Source of the DNA: Apostichopus japonicus
Lineage: Eukaryota; Echinodermata; Holothuroidea; Aspidochirotida; Stichopodidae
Reading direction: 5' to 3'
NCBI RefSeq assembly: GCF_037975245.1
Contig: NC_092574.1
Span: forward strand, 19,749,713-19,813,712
DNA length: 64,000 nucleotides
Part shown: piece by piece, positions 40,401-51,489 of the stretch
How the letters are laid out: every line of letters starts with the position of its first letter
Numbering within the stretch: position 1 is the first letter of the stretch
Position numbers and translations under genes: made by a program
The notes under the pieces: generated by a model
Seen by the model: the letters and a program-made list of their open reading frames with translations, nothing else
Told to the model about the DNA's origin: nothing
Database searches by the model: none

Positions 40401-43400
40401 TTTACAGCAAGTGCCTACACGGGGAGCTGTAAGTATTAGTTAATCCACCTAATATCTCAGTCCATACAGTGGCGCGATGGCTCGGCGCACTGTACGAGCT
40501 GATGATCGAGACTCTCTTTTGCATCCGTGGTACGAACCCCGGGTGATGACGTCTTTTGCCGATCTTTTACAGCAAGTGCCTACACGGGGAGCTGTAAGTA
40601 TTAGTTAATCCACCTAATATCTCAGTCCATACAGTGGCGCAATGGCTCGGCGCACTGTACGAGCTGATGATCGAGACTCTCTTTTGCATCCGTGGTTCGA
40701 ACCCCGGGTGATGACGTCTTTTGCCGATCTTTTACAGCAAGTGCCTACACGGGGAGCTGTAAGTATTAGTTAATCCACCTAATATCTCAGTCCATACAGT
40801 GGCGCGATGGCTCGGCGCACTGTACGAGCTGATGATCGAGACTCTCTTTTGCATCCGTGGTTCGAACCCCGGGTGATGACGTCTTTTACAGCAAGTGCTT
40901 ACACGGGGAGCTGTAAGTATTAGTTAATCCACCTAATATCTCAGTCCATACAGTGGCGCGATGGCTCGGCGCACTATACGAGCTGATGATCGAGACTCTC
41001 TTTTGCATCCGTGGTTCGAACCCCGGGTGATGACGTCTTTTGCCGATCTTTTACAGCAAGTGCCTACACGGGGAGCTGTAAGTATTAGTTAATCCACCTA
41101 ATATCACAGTCCATACAGTGGCGCGATGGCTCGGCGCACTGTACGAGCTGATGATCGAGACTCTCTTTTGCATCCGTGGTTCGAACCCCGGGTGATGACG
41201 TCTTTTGCCGATCTTTTACAGCAAGTGCCTACACGGGGAGCTGTAAGTATTAGTTAATCCACCTAATATCTCAGTCCATACAGTGGCGCGATGGCTCGGC
41301 GCACTGTACGAGCTGATGATCGAGACTCTCTTTTGCATCCGTGGTTCGAACCCCGGGTGATGACGTCTTTTGCCGATCTTTTACAGCAAGTGACTACACG
41401 GGGAGCTGTAAGTATTAGTTAATCCACCTAATATCTCAGTCCATACAGTGGCGCGATGGCTCGGCGCACTGTGCGAGCTGATGATCGAGACTCTCTTTTG
41501 CATCCGTGGTTCGAACCCCGGGTGATGATGTCTTTTGCCGATCTTTTACAGCAAGTGCCTACACGGGGAGCTGTAAGTATTAGTTAATCCACCTAATATC
41601 TCAGTCCATACAGTGGCGCGATGGCTCGGCGCACTGTACGAGCTGATGATCGAGACTCTCTTTTGCATCCGTGGTTCGAACCCCGGGTGATGACGTCTTT
41701 TGCCGATCTTTTACAGCAAGTGCCTACACGGGGAGCTGTAAGTATTAGTTAATCCACCTAATATCTCAGTCCATACAGTGGCGCGATGGCTCGGCGCACT
41801 GTACGAGCTGATGATCGAGACTCTCTTTTTCATCCGTGGTTCGAGCCCCGGTTGATGACGTCTTTTGCCGATCTTTTACAGCAAGTGCCTACACGGGGAG
41901 CTGTAAGTATTAGTTAATCCACCTAATATCTCAGTCCATACAGTGGCGCGATGGCTCGGCGCACTGTACGAGCTGATGATCGAGACTCTCTTTTGCATCC
42001 GTGGTTCGAACCCCGGGTGATGACGTCTTTTACAGCAAGTGCCTACACGGGGAGCTGTAAGTATTAGTTAATCCACCTAATATCTCAGTCCATACAGTGG
42101 CGCGATGTCTCGGCGCACTGTACGAGCTGATGATCGAGACTCTCTTTTGCATCCGTGGTTCGAACCCCGGGTGATGACGTCTTTTGCCGATCTTTTACAG
42201 CAAGTGACTACACGGGGAGCTGTAAGTATTAGTTAATCCACCTAATATCTCAGTCCATACAGTGGCGCGATGGCTCGGCGCACTGTACGAGCTGATGATC
42301 GAGACTCTCTTTTGCATCCGTGGTTCGAACCCCGGGTGATGACGTCTTTTGCCGATCTTTTACAGCAAGTGCCTACACGGGGAGCTGTAAGTATTAGTTA
42401 ATCCACCTAATATCTCAGTCCATACAGTGGCGCGATGGCTCGGCGCACTGTACGAGCTGATGATCGAGACTCTCTTTTGCATCCGTGGTTCGAACCCCGG
42501 GTGATGACGTCTTTTGCCGATCTTTTACAGCAAGTGCCTACACGGGGAGCTGTAAGTATTAGTTAATCCACCTAATATCTCAGTCCATACAGTGGCGCGA
42601 TGGCTCGGCGCACTGTACGAGCTGATGATCGAGACTCTCTTTTGCATCCGTGGTTCGAACCCCGGGTGATGACGTCTTTTGCCGATCTTTTACAGCAAGT
42701 GCCTACACGGGGAGCTGTAAGTATTAGTCAATCCACCTAATATCTCAGTCCATACAGTGGCGCGATGGCTCGGCGCACTGTACGAGCTGATGATCGAGAC
42801 TCTCTTTTGCATCCGTGGTTCGAACCCCGGTTGATGACGTCTTTTGCCGATCTTTTACAGCAAGTGCCTACACGGGGAGCTGTAAGTATTAGTTAATCCA
42901 CCTAATATCTCAGTCCATACAGTGGCGCGATGGCTCGGCGCACTGTACGAGCTGATGATCGAGACTCTCTTTTGCATCCGTGGTTCGAACCCCGGGTGAT
43001 GACGTCTTTTACAGCAAGTGCCTACACGGGGAGCTGTAAGTATTAGTTAATCCACCTAATATCTCAGTCCATACAGTGGCGCGATGGCTCGGCGCACTGT
43101 ACGAGCTGATGATCGAGACTCTCTTTTGCATCCGTGGTACGAACCCCGGGTGATGACGTCTTTTGCCGATCTTTTACAGCAAGTGCCTACACGGGGAGCT
43201 GTAAGTATTAGTTAATCCACCTAATATCTCAGTCCATACAGTGGCGCAATGGCTCGGCGCACTGTACGAGCTGATGATCGAGACTCTCTTTTGCATCCGT
43301 GGTTCGAACCCCGGGTGATGACCTCTTTTGCCGATCTTTTACAGCAAGTGCCTACACGGGGAGCTGTAAGTATTAGTTAATCCACCTAATATCTCAGTCC

Positions 43401-45440
43401 ATACAGTGGCGCGATGGCTCGGCGCACTGTACGAGCTGATGATCGAGACTCTCTTTTGCATCCGTGGTTCGAACCCCGGGTGATGACGTCTTTTACAGCA
43501 AGTGCTTACACGGGGAGCTGTAAGTATTAGTTAATCCACCTAATATCTCAGTCCATACAGTGGCGCGATGGCTCGGCGCACTATACGAGCTGATGATCGA
43601 GACTCTCTTTTGCATCCGTGGTTCGAACCCCGGGTGATGACGTCTTTTGCCGATCTTTTACAGCAAGTGCCTACACGGGGAGCTGTAAGTATTAGTTAAT
43701 CCACCTAATATCACAGTCCATACAGTGGCGCGATGGCTCGGCGCACTGTACGAGCTGATGATCGAGACTCTCTTTTGCATCCGTGGTTCGAACCCCGGGT
43801 GATGACGTCTTTTGCCGATCTTTTACAGCAAGTGCCTACACGGGGAGCTGTAAGTATTAGTTAATCCACCTAATATCTCAGTCCATACAGTGGCGCGATG
43901 GCTCGGCGCACTGTACGAGCTGATGATCGAGACTCTCTTTTGCATCCGTGGTTCGAACCCCGGGTGATGACGTCTTTTGCCGATCTTTTACAGCAAGTGA
44001 CTACACGGGGAGCTGTAAGTATTAGTTAATCCACCTAATATCTCAGTCCATACAGTGGCGCGATGGCTCGGCGCACTGTGCGAGCTGATGATCGAGACTC
44101 TCTTTTGCATCCGTGGTTCGAACCCCGGGTGATGACGTCTTTTGCCGATCTTTTACAGCAAGTGCCTACACGGGGAGCTGTAAGTATTAGTTAATCCACC
44201 TAATATCTCAGTCCATACAGTGGCGCGATGGCTCGGCGCACTGTACGAGCTGATGATCGAGACTCTCTTTTGCATCCGTGGTTCGAACCCCGGGTGATGA
44301 CGTCTTTTGCCGATCTTTTACAGCAAGTGCCTACACGGGGAGCTGTAAGTATTAGTTAATCCACCTAATATCTCAGTCCATACAGTGGCGCGATGGCTCG
44401 GCGCACTGTACGAGCTGATGATCGAGACTCTCTTTTGCATCCGTGGTTCGAACCCCGGTTGATGACGTCTTTTGCCGATCTTTTACAGCAAGTGCCTACA
44501 CGGGGAGCTGTAAGTATTAGTTAATCCACCTAATATCTCAGTCCATACAGTGGCGCGATGGCTCGGCGCACTGTACGAGCTGATGATCGAGACTCTCTTT
44601 TGCATCCGTGGTTCGAACCCCGGGTGATGACGTCTTTTACAGCAAGTGCCTACACGGGGAGCTGTAAGTATTAGTTAATCCACCTAATATCTCAGTCCAT
44701 ACAGTGGCGCGATGTCTCGGCGCACTGTACGAGCTGATGATCGAGACTCTCTTTTGCATCCGTGGTTCGAACCCCGGGTGATGACGTCTTTTGCCGATCT
44801 TTTACAGCAAGTGACTACACGGGGAGCTGTAAGTATTAGTTAATCCACCTAATATCTCAGTCCATACAGTGGCGCGATGGCTCGGCGCACTGTACGAGCT
44901 GATGATCGAGACTCTCTTTTGCATCCGTGGTTCGAACCCCGGGTGATGACGTCTTTTGCCGATCTTTTACAGCAAGTGCCTACACGGGGAGCTGTAAGTA
45001 TTAGTTAATCCACCTAATATCTCAGTCCATACAGTGGCGCGATGGCTCGGCGCACTGTACGAGCTGATGATCGAGACTCTCTTTTGCATCCGTGGTTCGA
45101 ACCCCGGGTGATGACGTCTTTTGCCGATCTTTTACAGCAAGTGCCTACACGGGGAGCTGTAAGTATTAGTTAATCCACCTAATATCTCAGTCCATACAGT
45201 GGCGCGATGGCTCGGCGCACTGTACGAGCTGATGATCGAGACTCTCTTTTGCATCCGTGGTTCGAACCCCGGGTGATGACGTCTTTTGCCGATCTTTTAC
45301 AGCAAGTGCCTACACGGGGAGCTGTAAGTATTAGTCAATCCACCTAATATCTCAGTCCATACAGTGGCGCGATGGCTCGGCGCACTGTACGAGCTGATGA
45401 TCGAGACTCTCTTTTGCATCCGTGGTTCGAACCCCGGTTG
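37450..45440 (+). repeat. Higher-order repeat D: 2,607-bp 16-mer, about three copies
   Basis: TAGTCAATCC recurs at 37,515, 40,122, 42,729 and 45,336, always 2,607 bp apart. GGTACGAACC recurs at 37,925, 40,532 and 43,139 with the same spacing. The length is sixteen monomers minus three 11-bp deletions. Other markers in constant order are GCGCAATGG, GTGCTTACAC, CACTATACG, TTTTTCATCCG and GATGTCTCGG. The copies differ at few sites (for example GATGATGTC near 38,920 and 41,525 but not in the third), so turnover is recent. Confidence 0.85.
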
Positions 45441-48400
45441 ATGACGTCTTTTGCCGATCTTTTACAGCAAGTGCCTACACGGGGAGCTGTAAGTATTAGT
45501 TAATCCACCTAATATCTCAGTCCATACAGTGGCGCGATGGCTCGGCGCACTGTACGAGCTGATGATCGAGACTCTCTTTTGCATCCGTGGTTCGAACCCC
45601 GGGTGATGACGTCTTTTGCGATCTTTTACAGCAAGTGCCTACACGGGGAGCTGTAAGTATTAGTTAATCCACCTAATATCTCAGTCCATACAGTGGCGCG
45701 ATGGCTCGGCGCACTGTACGAGCTGATGATCGAGACTCTCTTTTGCATCCGTGGTTCGAACCCCGGGTGATGACGTCTTTTGCCGATCTTTTACAGCAAG
45801 TGACTACACGTGGAGCTGTAAGTATTAGTTAATCCACCTAATATCTCAGTCCATACAGTGGCGCGATGGCTCGGCGCACTGTACGAGCTGATGATCGAGA
45901 CTCTCTTTTGCATCCGTGGTTCGAACCCCGGGTGATGACGTCTTTTGCCGATCTTTTACAGCAAGTGCCTACACGGGGAGCTGTAAGTATTAGTTAATCC
46001 ACCTAATATCTCAGTCCATACAGTGGCGCGATGGCTCGGCGCACTGTACGAGCTGATGATCGAGACTCTCTTTTGCATCCGTGGTTCGAACCCCGGGTGA
46101 TGACGTCTTTTGCCGATCTTTTACAGCAATTGACTACACGGGGAGCTGTAAGTATTAGTTAATCCACCTAATATCTCAGTCCATACAGTGGCGCGATGGC
46201 TCGGCGCACTGTACGAGCTGATGATCGAGACTCTCTTTTGCATCCGTGGTTCGAACCCCGGGTGATGACGTCTTTTGCGATCTTTTACAGCAAGTGCCTA
46301 CACGGGGAGCTGTAAGTATTAGTTAATCCACCTAATATCTCAGTCCATACAGTGGCGCGATGGCTCGGCGCACTGTACGAGCTGATGATCGAGACTCTCT
46401 TTTGCATCCGTGGTTCGAACCCCGGGTGATGACGTCTTTTGCCGATCTTTTACAGCAAGTGACTACACGTGGAGCTGTAAGTATTAGTTAATCCACCTAA
46501 TATCTCAGTCCATACAGTGGCGCGATGGCTCGGCGCACTGTACGAGCTGATGATCGAGACTCTCTTTTGCATCCGTGGTTCGAACCCCGGGTGATGACCT
46601 CTTTTGCCGATCTTTTACAGCAAGTGCCTACACGGGGAGCTGTAAGTATTAGTTAATCCACCTAATATCTCAGTCCATACAGTGGCGCGATGGCTCGGCG
46701 CACTGTACGAGCTGATGATCGAGACTCTCTTTTGCATCCGTGGTTCGAACCCCGGGTGATGACGTCTTTTGCCGATCTTTTACAGCAATTGACTACACGG
46801 GGAGCTGTAAGTATTAGTTAATCCACCTAATATCTCAGTCCATACAGTGGCGCGATGGCTCGGCGCACTGTACGAGCTGATGATCGAGACTCTCTTTTGC
46901 ATCCGTGGTTCGAACCCCGGGTGATGACGTCTTTTGCCGATCTTTTACAGCAAGTGCCTACACGGGGAGCTGTAAGTATTAGTTAATCCACCTAATATCT
47001 CAGTCCATAAGGTGGCGCGATGGCTCGGCGGACTGTACGAGCTGATGATCGAGACTCTCTTTTGCATCCGTGGTTCGAACCCCGGGTGATGACGTCTTTT
47101 GCCGATCTTTTACAGCAAGTGCCTACACGGGGAGCTGTAAGTATTAGTTAATCCACATAATATCTCAGTCCATACAGTGGCGCGATGGCTCGGCGCACTG
47201 TACGAGCTGATGATCGAGACTCTCTTTTGCATCCGTGGTTCGAGCCCCGGGTGATGACGTCTTTTGCCGATCTTTTACAGCAAGTGCCTACACGGGGAGC
47301 TGTAAGTATTAGTTAATCCACCTAATATCTCAGTCCATACAGTGGCGCGATGGCTCGGCGCACTCTGCGAGCTGATGATCGAGACTCTCTTTTGCATCCG
47401 TGGTTCGAACCCCGGGTGATGACGTCTTTTGCCGATCTTTTACAGCAAGTGCCTACACGGGGAGCTGTAAGTATTAGTCAATCCACCTAATATCTCAGTC
47501 CATACAGTGGCGCGATGGCTCGGCGCACTGTACGAGCTGATGATCGAGACTCTCTTTTGCATCCGTGGTTCGAACCCCGGTTGATGACGTCTTTTGCCGA
47601 TCTTTTACAGCAAGTGCCTACACGGGGAGCTGTAAGTATTAGTTAATCCACCTAATATCTCAGTCCATACAGTGGCGCGATGGCTCGGCGCACTGTACGA
47701 GCTGATGATCGAGACTCTCTTTTGCATCCGTGGTTCGAACCCCGGGTGATGACGTCTTTTGCGATCTTTTACAGCAAGTGCCTACACGGGGAGCTGTAAG
47801 TATTAGTTAATCCACCTAATATCTCAGTCCATACAGTGGCGCGATGGCTCGGCGCACTGTACGAGCTGATGATCGAGACTCTCTTTTGCATCCGTGGTTC
47901 GAACCCCGGGTGATGACGTCTTTTGCCGATCTTTTACAGCAAGTGACTACACGTGGAGCTGTAAGTATTAGTTAATCCACCTAATATCTCAGTCCATACA
48001 GTGGCGCGATGGCTCGGCGCACTGTACGAGCTGATGATCGAGACTCTCTTTTGCATCCGTGGTTCGAACCCCGGTTGATGACGTCTTTTGCCGATCTTTT
48101 ACAGCAAGTGCCTACACGGGGAGCTGTAAGTATTAGTTAATCCACCTAATATCTCAGTCCATACAGTGGCGCGATGGCTCGGCGCACTGTACGAGCTGAT
48201 GATCGAGACTCTCTTTTGCATCCGTGGTTCGAACCCCGGGTGATGACGTCTTTTGCCGATCTTTTACAGCAATTGACTACACGGGGAGCTGTAAGTATTA
48301 GTTAATCCACCTAATATCTCAGTCCATACAGTGGCGCGATGGCTCTGCGCACTGTACGAGCTGATGATCGAGACTCTCTTTTGCATCCGTGGTTCGAACC

Positions 48401-48971
48401 CCGGGTGATGACGTCTTTTGCCGATCTTTTACAGCAAGTGCCTACACGGGGAGCTGTAAGTATTAGTTAATCCACCTAATATCTCAGTCCATAAGGTGGC
48501 GCGATGGCTCGGCGGACTGTACGAGCTGATGATCGAGACTCTCTTTTGCATCCGTGGTTCGAACCCCGGGTGATGACGTCTTTTGCCGATCTTTTACAGC
48601 AAGTGCCTACACGGGGAGCTGTAAGTATTAGTTAATCCACATAATATCTCAGTCCATACAGTGGCGCGATGGCTCGGCGCACTGTACGAGCTGATGATCG
48701 AGACTCTCTTTTGCATCCGTGGTTCGAGCCCCGGGTGATGACGTCTTTTGCCGATCTTTTACAGCAAGTGCCTACACGGGGAGCTGTAAGTATTAGTTAA
48801 TCCACCTAATATCTCAGTCCATACAGTGGCGCGATGGCTCGGCGCACTCTGCGAGCTGATGATCGAGACTCTCTTTTGCATCCGTGGTTCGAACCCCGGG
48901 TGATGACGTCTTTTGCCGATCTTTTACAGCAAGTGCCTTCACGGGGAGCTTAATGGGCCTAATATCTCAGT
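45441..48971 (+). repeat. Higher-order repeat E (1,484-bp 9-mer) and array edge
   Basis: The markers CCATAAGGTGG (47,009 and 48,493) and CACTCTGCGAG (47,361 and 48,845) are both 1,484 bp apart, nine monomers minus one base. The missing base is in CTTTTGCGATC (near 45,617, 46,276, 47,760). The last full unit ends near 48,925, and a remnant with CCTTCACGGGGAGCT joined to TAATGGGCCTAATATCTCAG closes the array. The edge monomers are not much more diverged than the interior ones. Confidence 0.8.
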
Positions 48972-49068
48972 TTGAGTCAAATTATATTCGACGACATAGT
49001 GAATTATCCAAAAAATACAGTCCTTTAGGCGTTCTATAGGAAACGATTTGACAAGTCTGTGTTCCTAT
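48972..49068. other. Short unique stretch flanking the array
   Basis: About 97 bp between the last satellite remnant and the inverted-repeat element. No open frame or recognisable motif is seen. It carries the junction with the satellite and is a useful unique anchor. Confidence 0.5.
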
Positions 49069-49128
49069 GGTAGTATACGCCCAGTAAGGTGGTCTCTAAG
49101 TCTAGATAGAAGTTTTCAATAGCTAAAC

Positions 49129-49136
49129 GCTACCCA
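49129..49136. repeat. Target-site duplication, left copy (GCTACCCA)
   Basis: GCTACCCA here is repeated at 51,111-51,118 on the other side of the nested insertion. The uninterrupted homologue near 57,515 has it only once, which supports a true target duplication. If the element instead starts with CAG, the duplication is CTACC (5 bp). Confidence 0.75.
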
Positions 49137-49179
49137 GGCGCGTATCCAGGGGGGCGTTGGGGACGCGCGCCCCCCGGGT

Positions 49180-49290
49180 AAGGAAAAAAGAGAAAAAAAG
49201 AGAAGAAAAAGGGAAAAAATTAGGAGGAAGGAGAGGAAGGAAGAGAAAAGAAAAAGAAGAAAGAGAGAAAAAGGAGCAAAAGAGGGAGTA
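49180..49290 (+). repeat. Polypurine tract, about 110 bp
   Basis: Almost unbroken A/G sequence of AGAAAAAAAGAGAAG type, with isolated pyrimidines at 49,220-49,221 and near 49,275. It follows a GC-rich palindromic patch (GGGGACGCGCGCCCCCC). Such tracts can form triplexes. The minus-strand open frame here, rich in F, S and L, is an artefact of this composition. Confidence 0.85.
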
Positions 49291-49628
49291 GAAGATAAAC
49301 GCCAAGACCTCAGGAAGAGAAAGAGGAACAGTCATAATTATCCCTATTATATACACAGGGTAGCCAGTGACAAATCGAGAATTACGGAGGGAACGTGCGC
49401 CTCACCGTACCCATTACACCGACAACTCCATTTTTGACGTTCCATTTTTCCTCTCTCACTAATGTATCTATATAATTAAACTATATATGGTCTATCACAA
49501 CGCGAATGTGTGTATGGAGTCTATGGCCTTAAACAATTGTACAATTGTGCTATGGAACCAACTGTGGCTGGTCTTGAACTCGACCGAGTCGTCGGGGAAC
49601 ATGACGAATTTCGGGAAGGGGGCGACCG

Positions 49629-49643
49629 CCCCCCCCCCCCCCC
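49629..49643. repeat. C15 homopolymer
   Basis: A run of 15 C inside the nested insertion, close to GGGGGCGACCG. It is a typical slippage-prone site. Confidence 0.9.
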
Positions 49644-49746
49644 TGAGCAAATTTTCTTTATGATATCGCTAGTAATTTCAAACCAGACAATGATTAGATG
49701 CTACTTAAAAGGCCTGGGAAGTGGTGGCATTTTCGGCCAAAATTTT

Positions 49747-49792
49747 CTTGTACGCTTCGCGCCAACACATGGTGGCGCTGCGCTTAGATAGT
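49747..49792. repeat. Internal repeat of the nested insertion, copy 1
   Basis: CTTGTACGCTTCGCGCCAAC then GGTGGCGCTGCGCTTAGATAG closely matches 51,024-51,070 (CTTGAACGCTCCGCGCCAAC then GGTGGCGCTCCGCTTAGATAG). Both are preceded by a CCAGAAAATTT- or CCAAAATTTT-like stretch and followed by an end-like sequence (CTACACGCCTG at about 49,832 against ATACGCGTCTG at 51,101). This suggests two related elements nested in each other. Confidence 0.7.
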
Positions 49793-50382
49793 TTGCCTAC
49801 AGGCTTCGCCCCTACCTTGGCAAATTACTCGCTACACGCCTGTTCGAATTTGTAAAGCAAAGAGCAGATATCCCATCATATCAGTGAGCATGAAAATGCA
49901 TGTTCCAGGATGAACAGCCTCAAAACTGTTTATGTGTGTAGTCGAAGGCGTAGGAGCCCAATTGGATTTGGGGGCTGTAACGACTTGCCCAAGAAAATAT
50001 AACCAAAATTTTTCGCGCGCTAAGCGCGCGTTCAACATGTCAAGGTCATTATCATATAAGCAAGCATCGGTCATTACATCGCATGGAATCGTGTACCGTA
50101 CGGTCCCTGAAAGTTGCGCAGTAAACCACCGGATGCTAATGTAAACAACGAAATGTCTTATGTAGATGAAGAAAAAGCATACAGGTCCAGTTATGTCAAA
50201 ACTCTCTTTTACAGTAGTAATGGCGAATTGGTCGGCCAAGCCTAGAACTTAATTTTAATTACCAAAGAGATAATTTTTAAATTATTCATTTCCTTAACCT
50301 ACATTATTGCTATTTATTTTTATTTCAGTAGGTGCCCGAAAATTCTCAGCATATTGCCCGAATTTTCAAGGGGAAAATTGGT

Positions 50383-50400
50383 GGGGGGGGGGGGGGGGGG
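50383..50400. repeat. G18 homopolymer, G-quadruplex prone
   Basis: Eighteen consecutive G, followed by CTGCAGCCCCCGCC. The G and C blocks can pair as a hairpin. Confidence 0.9.
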
Positions 50401-51023
50401 CTGCAGCCCCCGCCTCCTACACCTATGTGTGTAGTGTTCGGTTTCGAAATATCTGATATCGGAAATATCTGCTATTTTTCATTTCCTTCAACGAAGATTT
50501 ATAGTAGCCGCTATAAGAGGTTTTAATATTTGTACAACAATAAATTAACTGTGTTTGAATTTTCGAAAATTTCCTGACCAACATTCTTCATCCTACTTCC
50601 CTCTACTAGTGCAATTTTGACCTGTCTGTTAGGGGTTTAAGGAGGTTTTTCTACATTGGTTTTCCATAGATTGAATTTTGTGCAACATTATGAATTGTTT
50701 TGAAGTGATTTTATTCACGAGAAATGTGAATTTTCAAATTCTGAACAAATAATAGGCTTAAAACCTTGAAAAGTGGGGCTTTCGGATATTGTGGGCCGTG
50801 ACGTAGAAACGCCTACAAAAGCAATTAATGATCCACAAGACATGCAATGAGGTCGAACATGATGTGTGACTGGTGACAATCTTCAAAAAGGTTATGGATA
50901 AAAAATAAAAAAAACTATTGGGAAATACTTGGTTCTCAGGCAAAAGTGTACATCTGGTTGGTCATTTTCAAGCCCGAGAAGTGCCATTTCCGGTGATCTG
51001 GGGGGTATCAAAACCAGAAAATT

Positions 51024-51070
51024 TCTTGAACGCTCCGCGCCAACCGATGGTGGCGCTCCGCTTAGATAGT
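51024..51070. repeat. Internal repeat of the nested insertion, copy 2
   Basis: Partner of 49,747-49,792. It lies just inside the right terminal inverted repeat of the insertion, which suggests that this motif is the subterminal region of the family. Confidence 0.7.
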
Positions 51071-51489
51071 AATTCGCGCCCCCTGGTTACAAAATCCTGG
51101 ATACGCGTCTGCTACCCATCACCGCATAGCTGACAAGTTGGCCTTCATGGCACTATCAATTTTCCGTATCATGACCATGTAGATTTTTTTGCTTTCCGAG
51201 CCGGAACTTTTCGTCACTTGTAAACAAACCTCTTCACTAATTGGTAAACAAATTTCCTACGCTGCTCCTGGGAGGCCTAAAGGGGTCTAAAATTGCCTCA
51301 ATCGACCAAATTTTCTCACCACATGTACTTCTATTCATGTTCTTCAACATGCAAGCCACAAAAAAAAAAAAAAATAGACTATGATTGATAACAGGTCAAA
51401 GAAGATGTTCTCCTGCTGCTTTTTGGCACTTTTCCTGAAGGAGAACAATCGAGCGGATTGATATAGACTCTAATAGGAGTATGCCACCT

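Larger units (their letters stand above)
1..48971 (+). repeat. 165-bp tRNA-related satellite array, about 297 units
   Basis: Direct reading shows a head-to-tail repeat: the motif ATCTTTTACAGCAAG recurs at 1, 166, 331 and so on with a 165-bp step, changed only by small indels. The array has no interruption up to the degenerate last unit, where AGGGGAGCT-like sequence is joined to TAATGGGCCTAATATCTCAG at about 48,950-48,971. It begins before the window. Units differ by a few substitutions. Recurrent linked variants are A98G with T107C, G15T with C18A, and G147T (unit coordinates, unit 1 = positions 1-165). Box A and box B of the Pol III type are present in nearly every unit, so the strand given is that of the tRNA-like sense. 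No protein gene lies in the array. The 165-bp length is in the usual range of metazoan satellites and close to a nucleosome repeat; a centromeric or heterochromatic location would be inference only. Confidence 0.97.
49137..51110. mobile_element. Nested DNA-transposon-like insertion, 1,974 bp
   Basis: The ends are inverted repeats: GGCGCGTATCCAGG at 49,137 and, at the right end, CCTGGATACGCGTC at 51,096-51,109 (reverse complement GACGCGTATCCAGG), 13 of 14 matching. The insertion disrupts a homologous element whose empty site is visible near 57,515. It contains a polypurine tract, C and G runs, and two related segments ending in GCGCTTAGATAG (49,747-49,792 and 51,024-51,070). It may therefore be composite, with one element inside another of the same family. 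The longest open frame (minus, 49,832-50,239, 135 codons) has no similarity I recognise and I do not call it a gene. The 8-bp duplication would fit hAT- or Merlin-like elements. Confidence 0.7.
49069..51489 (-). mobile_element. Short inverted-repeat DNA element, copy 1, split by an insertion
   Basis: The left end GGTAGTATACGCC and the right end (reverse-complemented) GGTGGCATACTCC are imperfect terminal inverted repeats shared with the copies at 57,146 and 58,858. The segments 49,069-49,136 and 51,119-51,489 together make about 440 bp and align in reverse orientation to 57,146-57,617. For example AAACGCTACCCA here matches TGGGTAGCGTTT there. No coding capacity is seen, so it looks non-autonomous. 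The break between the halves is explained by the nested insertion. The class is unknown; TTAA next to the left end of the other two copies would fit a piggyBac- or Kolobok-like target, but the right ends read TGAA. Confidence 0.75.

Noticed and set aside
1-48971. CRISPR array
   Set aside because: There are no variable spacers: the whole 165 bp repeats, and the context is eukaryotic.
1-48971. 5S rRNA or snRNA gene tandem array
   Set aside because: The unit does not contain recognisable 5S internal control sequence or snRNA motifs; its boxes are of the tRNA type.
1-48971. Centromere assignment
   Set aside because: Monomer length and higher-order repeats are suggestive, but nothing in the sequence shows centromeric chromatin. 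I noticed no CENP-B-box-like motif.
49123-49356. 77-codon minus-strand frame rich in F, S and L
   Set aside because: It is the translation of the polypurine tract's complement.
49832-50239. 135-codon minus-strand open frame as a gene
   Set aside because: It lies inside the nested insertion, overlaps an open frame on the other strand (49,932-50,144), and has no domain or codon pattern I recognise.
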